Shown in pieces: positions 11,844 through 21,671 of a stretch of DNA of 64,000 bases. The translations under genes and the position numbers were made by a program. Source of the stretch: Thalassia testudinum. Taxonomy: Eukaryota; Streptophyta; Magnoliopsida; Alismatales; Hydrocharitaceae. Below the pieces are notes generated by a model. The model saw nothing but the letters and a program-made list of their open reading frames with translations. It was not told the DNA's origin and made no database searches. The stretch covers positions 5,084,001 to 5,148,000 of the forward strand of contig JAZHRO010000062.1 in assembly GCA_037157565.1 (NCBI GenBank). Direction: 5' to 3'. Every line of letters starts with the position of its first letter. The first letter of the stretch is position 1.

Positions 11844-13085
11844 ATGGCCAATTCATCAACCCAACTGACTTCTAATACTGCATCCACCTCGAGAATATAA
11901 TTTTATGTTATATAAGGGTCTAGTGATATAATTTGGAAATATTCTTATCTTCAAGTAAAGACTGGCCCAAATATTTTAACATGTCAACTTTGTAGCAAGT
12001 TGGTAAAAGGAGGGATAAACAGAATAAAGCAACATCTTATTTGTATCAAAGCAAATGTCACACCTTATCCAAAAGCCAACCCTAAACTTCAAAAAAGTTA
12101 TCAAGGATTATTTGGAGCAAACTTCAAAGAAGAAGCAGGACATTGTCTTATCTATTCAAGAAATGACAGATGTAATGGTCATTAAAATGAATTCAACACC
12201 CTTAACTAAGGTTAAGAGTGATAGTAAAAAGCCATAAATGTCGAAAACCACTGAGGAGGGTAATATGCATCAAATCACAATCAAAGATGAATTTGCCTAA
12301 GAAGAGAAGGAAAAGGTTAATAATTTCGTGGTTAAATTTTTTATGATTGTGATATCTCTTTCAATGTATTCACTCACTCGTTTTCCATTCATATGTGTAA
12401 GGCAACTTGATAATAGAAAGGGATATAAGCCTCCTTCCTATTATGAGATGATGGAGACGTTATTACGAGATAAAGTGAATGAGACAAAGGAGTATCTAGA
12501 AAGTCACAAAGAGTCATGGAAAAAAAATGGATACACAATCATGATAAATGCATGGACATACATGAGAAGTAGAAGCATCAAAGAAGCATTTGCCAATTCC
12601 CACATTGTAGAGTATATCTACTCTTTGGTTAATAAACACATTAAAGAAGTTGGACCTAATAAAGTCATTCAAGTTGTCATGGACAGTGCCTCGACACCTT
12701 TGGCCGCATGAAGGCTACTTAGGACCAAATATCTAAAGATATATTGGTTATGATGTGTAGCTCATTGCAAAGATTTAATGCTTGAAGAAATTAGTAAAAA
12801 ATCAAAGGTGAATAATGCCATCTCTAAGGAAAAGGAACTAACAACATTCATTTACAATGATGTAAAGATCTTAAACATGATGAGGCAATTTACACAGAAG
12901 GACATTGTGAGACTTGTTCAAGCAAAATTTGCAACAAAATTTCTCAGTTTACGAAGTGTTATGGACAAGAAGGAGAAGTTAAGGATGATGTTTTCTTTTG
13001 ATGAGTAGAGAGCTTGCAAGTGATCTAATAATATAAGGGAGGTGAAAGTGTTTATACCATTGTTTTAACATAGCAAAATTATGTT
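11844..13085 (+). pseudogene. hAT-family transposase relic (BED finger plus DUF659 region)
   Basis: ATG at 11844 is followed by a BED-type zinc finger near 11975-12080 (TCQLCSKLVKGGINRIKQHL, then a decayed C/P segment). At 12410-12711 comes the DUF659-like core (GYKPPSYYEMMETLL, SWKKNGYTIMINAWTYMRSRSI, VGPNKVIQVVMDSAS). At 12730-13010 the downstream part has LMLEEISK, FIYNDVKILNMMRQFT and FATKFLSLRSVMDKKEKL. This is the standard order of plant hAT transposases. Stops and an internal loss (about 12600-12620) disable it. The C-terminal dimerisation domain is absent. The next feature is an LTR, which may have removed it. Confidence 0.85.
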
Positions 13086-13089
13086 TTAT

Positions 13090-13882
13090 TGAAGAATAAT
13101 CATTTCAAGTTATACAATGGTGAAATGATTACCATGATTACCAATTAAAGAATGGGATTCAAGAAGATGTATAATTCTTTAGAGTTGTACTATTTTACTT
13201 TTTTCTGGTCTAGAATTTAATAGAAGGAACCTTAAAATATTAATCGTTACGCTGCCACTCATTAGATAACCAACTTATGCTAAAATCTAACTTTTCAATA
13301 CTGTTGATCAACCAATTATTTAACTTTGATCGACCAATTGCCTTTGATCGATCGATCACATTATTTTAACCAATCAAAATCACCCAACGATCATATCCTA
13401 ATTTTACGTTAAAAGTCGATCAAAATAATATTTTAATCGATCAACAATTAATTAGTCAAAAAATATATTTAATCGATCAAAATTCACTTTGGTCGATCAA
13501 ATAATATTTTTTATCAACCAATATCGCTTTTATAAACTTTCCATTCACAAAACACATATAAATAGGAACCTTCAACTCTCATTTCAAAATACACCTCTCA
13601 GAGCAATCTCAGAGCAAAAAGTGCTCCTACTCTCGTGCTTACGTGCCCTTGCGCTTATGCTCAACACTTTCTAAAGCACGACTTACTGAGGCTCCAAAAA
13701 TCATGATTTGTATATTTCTGAGTTCCATAGGATATATTGTATATCTTTTTATTCCTGTTGTTTTACTTTGGGACTCAAGGTGTTGGGAGTCTCATTGTTT
13801 TTTTCTTGTCATGTGCAAAAGAGAAGAAGGTTTTGTAAAGAGGTTGTGCCACCCCCACTGTTAAGTGGTGCGTTAGTGAATT
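13090..13882 (+). mobile_element. LTR a, left part (SIRE-like Copia, plus strand)
   Basis: Plus-orientation LTR with a TATA box (tataaatag near 13552). Upstream of it is an array of TTGATCGATCAA-type palindromes at 13304-13520. Downstream are tctcagagca repeats and a stem-loop block with gtggtgcgttag. The sequence stops at 13882, where LTR a' enters. It resumes at 16891 with the 3' end typical of this LTR type (taaggtttaggtagtg, then gggtttcca). The left edge is not sharp. It leads into the SIRE gag at 17110, so it is probably the 5' LTR of that element. Confidence 0.65.
13304..13520 (+). repeat. U3 array of TCGA-centred palindromes in LTR a
   Basis: Sites resembling TTGATCGATCAA or TTGATCGACCAA are centred near 13309, 13331, 13349, 13371, 13388, 13417, 13438, 13474, 13494 and 13515. 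Many neighbours are 20-22 bp apart. The array ends about 35 bp before the TATA box. Several sites have lost the central CpG to CA or TG. Confidence 0.75.
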
Positions 13883-14146
13883 TATAAGTGTGTGTAGAGC
13901 CTGAAAGATCTAGGTATACACTAAAGGGGGGCTAAATAGTGTAATATCTATCTCTATTTACAAATTAAAATTTCATTCATCACATATTAAAAAATTAAAT
14001 ATGCACAAACCAAAAGAGAAAACACTTTGATCTAGAGTGGAAACCTTTGGAGATAAAAACCACTATCTAAGCCTCTTAACTTAGTATTTCTTCGACTAGT
14101 TGACATCAGTTAATCTACTAACGTACCACTTGAACAAGGATGGCAC

Positions 14147-15878
14147 TGTTGGTGCTAGAGCACTGTGATCATTTATTTTGATGATAACAAAATACGTGTC
14201 ATTTAACATTTACACTTGAATTCTTAGATTTCAAGTTAATTGCAAATGAAGACGTGGTTAGACGGAATTCGAGCTCGCATCCAGGATGGATTGGAGGAGC
14301 TTGATGGAGAACAAATGAGCTTTGCAAGGAGCGATAGCTTGAAGATGGAAGGACAAGAAGAATATGATAGAATTCTGTTTATCTCTTTCATGTACTTTTG
14401 TCTTTATTTCCTTGCTCTTTATTTTGTTAGTTAAATTTATGTTAAAGAGCCTCAAAGAACCCTAACAGTAGTCATAGGAATACTTGCACAACCCTAGGAT
14501 ACATAGGCTTTCTGTAGAAACTTAGAAAACCAATATAGGGTTCAAACTGCATTTTCAGATGTCCAATCTAAAAATCAAAAGCCTAATAAATACTTTAAAG
14601 ATGTCTGACTGTTGACTCAGAAGTCCGATTATGTTTAGGCTAGACTTAGCTAGTTCTATCTGATGAAATCAGACGTCCAAACCATAGTTCAGACGTCTTA
14701 GAAGACGTCTGATGACTTTGCTAGACATCCAATTAGTAGACCATTGGCTGCTCTAGTAAACACTGCAGGAAATGACCGTTGCCTCGTATCAAATGTCCGT
14801 AGGTGACCCTAGACGTCTGATACATGACCGTTTTGTCTCGGCTGACCCAAAATCTCTTCTCAGAAATCTTATAGCCGTTGCACCCCCTTAGGAACCCATT
14901 TCTGCAGAAAAGTAGGTTTCCAGACGTCCAGACATCATTCCAAACGTCTTGTATGTCGTCTGATAACAATTCACTAGAACTCTGTTTAGATCTGATTCAA
15001 GTCAGGAAGGAAACCTGCCAAAAATCAGACGTCTAACTTTGTTCTCAGACGTCTTAAAGTGTTTTCCAGACGTTCGATGCCAGGATAAGACGTCTAGTAA
15101 CCCTGTCAATGTAATGATTAATCTTGATTTCGACCTGATTTTCTTTGACCTTGCACCCAACGGTTATGAAAGCCTCCCAAGGCCTTCCAAAGGCTTCCTA
15201 GGGCCTCTATAAATAGAGAACCCTTGTCACTTAAAAAAACACCAAGATACACCTAGAAACACCAAGTACAAGCATTTCCACATCCTTGCGTCAAATTGAT
15301 CTATAGAAGAAGCTCTTGCTCTCCAAGCTTAAGTTCTACATTTAGAGAGCATCAATTACTTGTGCACCTGCTCTCCTACCGTAGTTCACGAGAGCATCGT
15401 TGTGCCATCGCGTAGTTCACGCATCCGCGTCGTCGACGCGCTTCTTGCAAAGGGAAACATCCTAACTCCTATAGAAGCTTAGGTTAAGAATATCTTTGTT
15501 GTCTCTATAAGACTATTTTTGTATTTTACTTTGCTTGTGTTGGGTATTCGCTTTGCGAATTCCCGTCTCCTTCGTGAAACAAAATCCTTTTCGTGAAGAG
15601 AAGGATTTTGAGGTACGCTACCCTCGTATAAAGTAGTGTGGTTATAATTGAGGTTGTACTACCCTTGTGTAAGTAGTACGTTAGTGGATTTGATCAACTT
15701 GGTTAATTGGAAAATCCTAACTCAAGAGAGTTAGGTTGTGGTTTTCACCCGGTTTGGGTTTCCACCTAAAAATCATTGTGTACATTGTGTGATTGTCCAT
15801 TTCTGTGTGATTGTTATATTTTAATTCCGTAATTTTTTATGTCACGCTGATCTCACCCCCTCCAAGTAGGGATTTACA
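14147..15878 (+). mobile_element. solo LTR b1, 1732 bp
   Basis: Begins tgttggtgctagagcac and ends gggatttaca. It is flanked by a perfect 5-bp duplication, ggcac (14142-14146 and 15879-15883), inside LTR a'. It aligns along its length with b2 (40908) and b3 (36071). U3 carries the paired GACGTC array (14558-15094), an MSA-like box at 15156 and TATA at 15208. Downstream come three hairpins (15546, 15615, 15656). Eight of the 16 hexamers seen in b2 are intact here, the rest mostly changed at the CpG, so it is older than b2. Confidence 0.93.
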
Positions 15879-15940
15879 GGCACAACCTCTTACAAGACAT
15901 CTTCTCTTTATACACCTGACCAAGAGAAGAATAATAATGG

Positions 15941-16348
15941 GAATTCCAAGACAAGTTGGATCTTTGATCAAGAACAATAGGAATATAAAGTATGTAACAA
16001 AAAGTCCTATGGAACCTCATCAAAATAGAACAAACTAGATTTTCTGATTTGCAAAGAATCGTACTTTGAATCATAGTAATCTCAGGCGCAGAGGCACGAA
16101 AGTACTAGAAAAATATGAGTTTTTCTTGTAGAAAACTCTTGAGGGAATTCCAAGACAAGTTGGATATTTGATCAAGAACAATAGGAATATAAAGTATGTA
16201 ACAAAAAGTCCTATGGAACCTCATCAAAATAGAACAAACTAGATTTTCTGATTTGCAAGGAATCGTACTTTGAATCGTAGTAATCTCAGGCGCAGAGCCA
16301 CGAAAGTACTAGAAAAATATGAGTTTTTCTTGTAGAAAACTCTTGAGG
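15941..16348. repeat. 204-bp tandem duplication inside LTR a'
   Basis: gaattccaagacaagttgga begins at 15941 and again at 16145. The two units differ at only a handful of positions. The duplication lies between the nested b1 and the TATA box of a', in its R/U5 part. Confidence 0.92.
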
Positions 16349-16430
16349 TGTGTTTTGAAGAAGGGGGTAGAGGGTCCTATTTATAGGTGTTTTTCAACCT
16401 GATTTGGAAATACTAGAATATGATGTTGGT

Positions 16431-16640
16431 CAATCAAAACTTATGATTGGTCAATCAAAATGGCTTTTGGTCAATTTATTAAAAGGTTTGATCAATTTAT
16501 GTCAATCGATTAAAATGGGAATTTGATGAACTTCTCAAGTTCAAGGAAAATTTGGCTGTTAGAGGTCTTTGGTCGATTAATCAGAATGGGTTGATAGATT
16601 AATATAGGTTTGGTCGATCAATTTAAATGTTGGTCGATCA
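16431..16640 (-). repeat. U3 palindrome array in LTR a'
   Basis: Sites like TTGGTCGATCAA are centred near 16431, 16452, 16472, 16493, 16507, 16574, 16596, 16615 and 16635. Pairs are 21, 21, 22 and 20 bp apart. This is the same motif as in LTR a, in the reverse element. Confidence 0.75.
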
Positions 16641-16890
16641 ACGGTATGAAGAACTTAGGTTAAAGGGAAAATTTAAGTTTAACAAGTTTAAAAATGCATT
16701 GATTGCTATATTCAGAGGTTCCTTACATTATTATAGACTCAATAAAGATAAAAAGAGTCTTCAATACCTTCACATGGCGTTTGATTATAGTTGATAAGGA
16801 TATCATATCTTGATTTGACTTGAGATATCCTGAAATGGCTAGTTTGCAATAAAAAGATAATTTTGTTACATCAAAATAAGGGTATTAACA

Positions 16891-17060
16891 AAATTAACTA
16901 GCGTTAACTAGTTAGGAACATCCTAAGCTATAAGGTTTAGGTAGTGTTTTTACTTAAAAGGGTTTCCACTATAAATTGATGTGTGATCTGTCTTACTTTT
17001 GTGAATTGAATTTTTTAAATTTCATATACAATTATTGGAAAGCACATATGCAAATTTTCT
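16891..17060 (+). mobile_element. LTR a, right part
   Basis: Continues LTR a after the nested insertion. The blocks gttaactagttaggaac, aggtttaggtagtg and gggtttccac match the 3' ends of LTRs b1 and b2. The exact end is unclear and no primer-binding site was found. Confidence 0.6.
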
Positions 17061-17109
17061 TTGAGTTTATAGACTATAACGTATAGGAAGTTAACACATC
17101 CAAATACAC

Positions 17110-18260
17110 TCATCTAGAGAAAAAGGAAGGAGTAGAAATCACATCTAATGAGAAGAAAAGGGCTACTCACAATGCCAAGGCCATGAATGCTATTTTTTGT
17201 GGCCTTTCTAAAGAAGAGTGTAATAGAGTTTCAGCATGGAAGACAACATATGAAATCCAAAATACATTAGAAGTCACGCATAAAGGAACATCAAAGGTCA
17301 AGAAGACTCAAATTAACCTCCTGACCTAGAAGTACAAGCTCTTCATGATGAAGAAAGGAGAGACAATCAAGGAGGTATACACAAGAGTCGCAAATATTGT
17401 AAAGTCCTTGAGAAATCTCAATCAAGAGATGAAGAACAAAACTCTTATAAGGAAGATTCTCCAATCACTCACAAGTGATTGGGAAACAAAGAAAACAATG
17501 ATCCAAGAATCAAAAGATCTTCCTCAACTTTAGCTAGATGTTGTCATAGGAAGCTTGACGGCATATGAAGTCCAATTAGAACATATGAAGGAACATGAAG
17601 GTAAAGGAAAGAAGAAGGACATTGCGCTAAAAGTTCATACTGATACAAAAGAATCAGAGGAAGAAGATGAAGATAACATTGCTCTACTCTCGAGAAAGTT
17701 TAGAAAATTCTTAAAGAACAAGAAGAATTAAAGGAAGAAGACGAATCAAAGGAACATCAAGTCATCTACTACAACTACAAATAGAAGGGTTATATGAGGA
17801 AGGAATGATTTAGACATAGAAATTAAACTTAAACATAGATTTGCTTCTCAGAATTTTTAGCTTTCACAAGAAATCACCTCTTTGAAAAAGCGCATAGATT
17901 CTCTTCAAGTTGATATACAAACACTCAAGCAAAAATCCATTACTCTTGTAAATGATTTAGCCAAGTTTATCAAGGGTAAAGATAATCTAGAAAAATTGTT
18001 AGGAACACACACCCAAACCACAATTAAATTTGAGTTAGGCTATATTATGGCAAATGATCATGAAGCTTCTAGTTCACAAACCAACACACGTAAGATTTCT
18101 AGCCAAAAGGACAAGAAAAGGTACACACCTAAATAGGCACTTACTAACAAGATTGGATCCAAAAAGAAAAGATAGGTACCACGAGGGAAGAAAAATCCTC
18201 TTAATTGGGCTTCATTAATAAAGCTCATTAAAGGAAATAAGCTCATTGCAGGATGCTTGA
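17110..18260 (+). pseudogene. SIRE-type Copia gag (UBN2) relic
   Basis: Broken plus-strand frames give a UBN2-type gag: KRATHNAKAMNAIFCGLSKEE, then TTYEIQNTLEVTHKGTSKVKKTQINLL, then KYKLFMMKKGETIKEVYTR. Next come QSLTSDWETKKTMIQESKDL and LTAYEVQLEHMKEHE. A coiled-coil stretch at 17882-18040 (LKKRIDSLQVDIQTLKQK) is typical of SIRE gag. No zinc knuckle survives. It follows LTR a directly, so the two probably belong together. The sequence stops near the Tat element at about 18270, so pol is lost. Confidence 0.8.
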
Positions 18261-18269
18261 ATGGACCTA

Positions 18270-18815
18270 CTCTGACAACCCACCTACTCAGTAGGCCGGT
18301 TAAGTCCAGCTACCCAACCTGGCAAACCGATTGAGTTTGGTTTCCTGAAGGTAGATTTTCTCTTGCCTGCTCGATAGCTCGGTTAGATTCGACTACTTGG
18401 AGGCTGACCTTCATTGGAATACCTAGTAGGCCATCTCACTCCAACTACCTAAAAGGTGGATGGATGTGATGATTATTTCAAGAGTGCACCCTCAACATTT
18501 AAGTAGATCATAGGATTGTAAATTAAGACCAGCTATCATCTATTTAATTAACAATGATCTCTATGTTCAAGGCTCGTGTGACCTATATAAACTAAGGTTG
18601 TTTGAGTGGATGGCGTTGGGCAATCAGAGAGAGGAGAAAAGAGAGATTTCTTGTATTCAAGAAAATCAATAGTGAATCATGAGAGTACCACACTCTCCCC
18701 AAATGTACACCAGTTAAGGTCAAACTATGACCGGTTAAGATGGAACTGGGTCACCATTTATGGTCTTCTTTTGTGTGATTACTGTTGAGTCTAGTTCTTT
18801 ATTCTAAGAGGCTCT
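18270..18815 (+). mobile_element. probable 5' LTR end of the Tat element
   Basis: The stretch before the Tat primer site contains repeated aggccggttaagtccagct-like blocks and ends near gctctatca. Its left limit is not marked by a clear TG or duplication. I infer that it is LTR from its position before the PBS. I did not find a matching 3' LTR. Confidence 0.4.
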
Positions 18816-18821
18816 ATCAAT

Positions 18822-18839
18822 TGGTGCTATCTGTGAGAA
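18822..18839 (+). other. Tat-type primer-binding site (decayed)
   Basis: tggtgctatctgtgagaa matches the usual Tat-lineage primer site TGGCGCCGTCTGTGGGAA apart from three C-to-T or G-to-A changes, two of them at CpGs. This fits methylation-driven decay and marks the start of the internal region. Confidence 0.6.
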
Positions 18840-18939
18840 AATATACTTTTTACTCACACTTCCATGTTCACTACTTGCTACTTCAACGGCTCTTTGGACT
18901 CGTCACTCTTCTTGAGCTAACTTTGAGAAGCAGGCCTCT

Positions 18940-20550
18940 ATGGAGTCTAGCCTTTCTGTCTCGAAGAAGTGTCGTCAAGCCGAAGAGATAGGCAAGGCAA
19001 AGGAAGTTTAAGCTAGTGAACAACCTAAGCTATCTCACCAAGAGAATCCTTACGTTGATCCAATCATAGAAATTCATGAGAGGGAGGAGGAGTATGAGGC
19101 TAGGCTCATTGCCCTCAAAAGCAAAGCAAGATCTTATCGCGAACCAACTTAAGGAGGTCAGGCAACTGAAAGAGAAGGCTAAATCTCATCATGAAGAGCC
19201 TCATAACTCCAGTGCTACTAATGATCAAATGAAGTGGCATCGCTTCGTAGAGGAAGAGAATGCTTGTCTGTGTGAATAGCTTGTGAAGCTTAAGCGTGAG
19301 CTTGGTATCCAGAAAGGTGAAGTCCTTCCTAGTCCTCCGAGGGCTCCTCCTCTGTCGTTGTGAGAGTTGGAGTAGTCGAGAGCTATGGCCTTGACACCAA
19401 ACAAAGGAGGTTCCATTCCCAACATCATCTGCCAAGTGACTCTAGCAATGAGGGGCGTACGCCGTCAAGCGTATGTTAGTACGTACCCCTTTACAGAGGA
19501 GGTGATGACCGCTTCTCTCCCTGAGAAGTTCAAGCATCCTATGCTAGGCCAGTATGATGGCACTTTCGATCTTAATAGCTTCGTCGGAAGCTACCGCCAG
19601 ATAATGCTAGTTCACGAGTGCCCAGATGGAGTACTCTATCGGGTATTCCTGTCCTATCTTTCCAGCATGGCTCACGAGGGGTTTAATGAGCTGTTGATTG
19701 GGCAGATCGACTACTTTCAAGAGCTGCCCGATAAGTTTTGCCAGTAGTTTGCTGGCCAACAACGGGTTAGGGACAACCTAGAGTGACTGTCGGAGGTCCG
19801 GCATCGAAGGAATGAATCCTTCTGTTCCTACCTCGATAGGCTTAAGGCCTTGTACTGCGAGTGCAAGAGCCCTCATAACACCATTGTCATCCAGTACTTC
19901 AAGTCAGGTCTTCTGACTCAGAGGTTTTGGTACGACATTGATTATTTTCCACCTAGAGATATGGTAAAATTATGGGACAAGGCCACAAGATTTACGAAAT
20001 AGGATGATTATTTTTGTTCCCATGGTCGTATGCTGGATGGCTACGAGGAAGACTGGCATCATTCCCCATATGACAAGAGAACGACTGTTGAAGCACCCAC
20101 CATCACAATTCATAGTGGCAACCGCTTCAATAAGCGGAAGGGAAATTTTCACGACAAGAAGGGTGACCGGCTAAATCAAGGTTGCAACAACAATCCTTGG
20201 CAACCAAAGAGAGATTTTTATGTAGAAGATACCCCTTTGGCTATAAACCAGGCTGATATCTTAGCTGAGGTCTGGTCGACTAATAAGGAGCTCCTTTCAT
20301 CGCCTTGTCCAATGAAGAAGAAAGTGAATTCCAGGCCTCATTGTAAATACTATCAGGCCTGAGGACATGCCATTGAGAAATGCCAGGATTTGAGTGATCA
20401 AATTGAATTCTAGATCCAACATGGAAATCTGGCATAGTTTGTTAAGCAAAGCAAGTGCCAAGACAAAGGCAAGCAAGCCATGGAGGGTGTAGAGGAGTAC
20501 CATAAAGAAAAGCTTTAGCAGCTTCGTGGTGTACACATGGTAATCCTCAA
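18940..20550 (+). pseudogene. Tat-type Gypsy gag
   Basis: A start at 18940 (MESSLSVSKKCRQAEE) leads through a charged, helical N-terminus. From 19385 the readable core has PFTEEVMTASLPEKFKHPMLGQYDGTFDLNSFVGSYRQIM, the signature of Tat/Ogre-clade gag. It continues through FQELPDKFCQ, NESFCSYLDRLKALYCE and YFKSGL. A degenerate CX2C-type region appears near 20335-20390 (CKYYQA then GHAIEKCQ). At least four stops and frame changes interrupt it. Confidence 0.82.
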
Positions 20551-20750
20551 TGGAGAGTCTTCAATAGACTCCATGGTAGCTCTGGCGGAACAAGGGTTAA
20601 CACCTGAACTTTTGCCCCATGATTACCACCGTTGGGCCCTGTCTTTGTTGGTAACCAGACGACAAGCTACCTAGCTAGTGAGTCACATGAGTGCAACAAC
20701 ATCTCCCTAGGAAATGCTCTAGGTGGGTCCTTTTGTAGGGGATTAGGTGG

Positions 20751-21344
20751 ATGTTATCTTCGGCGCCAACACCACATTCCCGACATGGAAAGCATGCCCC
20801 AATAGTGGGCCTTCACGAAAGGTGTACCCCACTCTTCGTTAGGCCATCCCTAATGATAGAGGCACCGTTCATCAGGGGCTTCCACCTTGTTTGCCTCACT
20901 ACCGAATCCAAGCGACCACCGAATCCACTTCTGATAACCTTGCTTCTAGTAGGCCAAATCCAGCCATGGCTTCTTGTTGATGAAGGTAGTGCGATGAATG
21001 TTGTCTTCTTTAAAACTCTTATTCAGTTGGGGTTTAAGGAAGAAGATCTCTCTCCTTCAGCATATCCAGTGGTCAGATTCGGCAATCATAAAGTGATTCC
21101 CAAAGGAGAGATTGAGCTATTGATCTCTATATGTGATGGTGACCGACACCTTAACAAGACAACTACATTTATTGTGTCCAGTTTGGCGAACGGCATCATA
21201 GGTCACCAACAACTCATGGCTTCGGGGTACTCCCTTCATCTTATTTTTAATTCATACATTTCCAGACCTCGCAAGGAGTCGGAATCATGCACGATGATTG
21301 GTTTGCCAAATGTGAGCTATTACGCATTGAGCTTGAATGCTTGA
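20751..21344 (+). pseudogene. Tat protease region
   Basis: An open frame of 197 codons. The motif LLVDEGSAMNVVF corresponds to the LVDxGSSxxI retropepsin active site of Tat elements, with the aspartate kept. It follows a hydrophobic PLLITLLLVGQIQPW strand. It is then followed by LGFKEEDLSPSAYPVVRFGNHKVIPKGEIEL, the usual flap region. The final GRPWL block is poorly preserved. It sits between gag and RT as expected. Confidence 0.75.
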
Positions 21345-21671
21345 TGGAAAGGAGACCTCCTAAGCAACAAAAATTGGGGAAGAAGCAAAACCAAGTTCAG
21401 ATGATTTGCGAGGAAGACTTGATTGCCTTGTTGGAGGAAGCAGAGGTGGCCCCTCGGTCATCTACTATGGCGATCCAATTATATCCTAACATAGCTCACA
21501 AGCTCGTCTAGGTTGGGGCATATCTTAACCCCCCAAAGGTTCATGATTTACTACTCCTATTGCAAGCTAACACAAAATATTCGCTTGGTTCGCCAACAAT
21601 TTATCGAGAGTAGAACCTTCAATAATTGAGCATCGATTGAATATTCAGTCATGTTGCTTGTCCGATAAAGC

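Larger units (their letters stand above)
13883..16890 (-). mobile_element. LTR a' inserted in LTR a (minus strand)
   Basis: A minus-oriented LTR of about 1.27 kb once the nested LTR b1 is removed. Its left edge (tataag...tagagcctgaaagatc) aligns with the outer end of LTR c. Its right edge is gggtattaaca. Flanking gaatt (13878-13882) and aaatt (16891-16895) may be its duplicated target with one change. A reverse TATA box lies at about 16379-16386. A palindrome array at 16431-16640 lies upstream of that TATA in its own orientation. It carries a 204-bp internal duplication. No internal domain remains, so it is a solo LTR. Confidence 0.65.
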
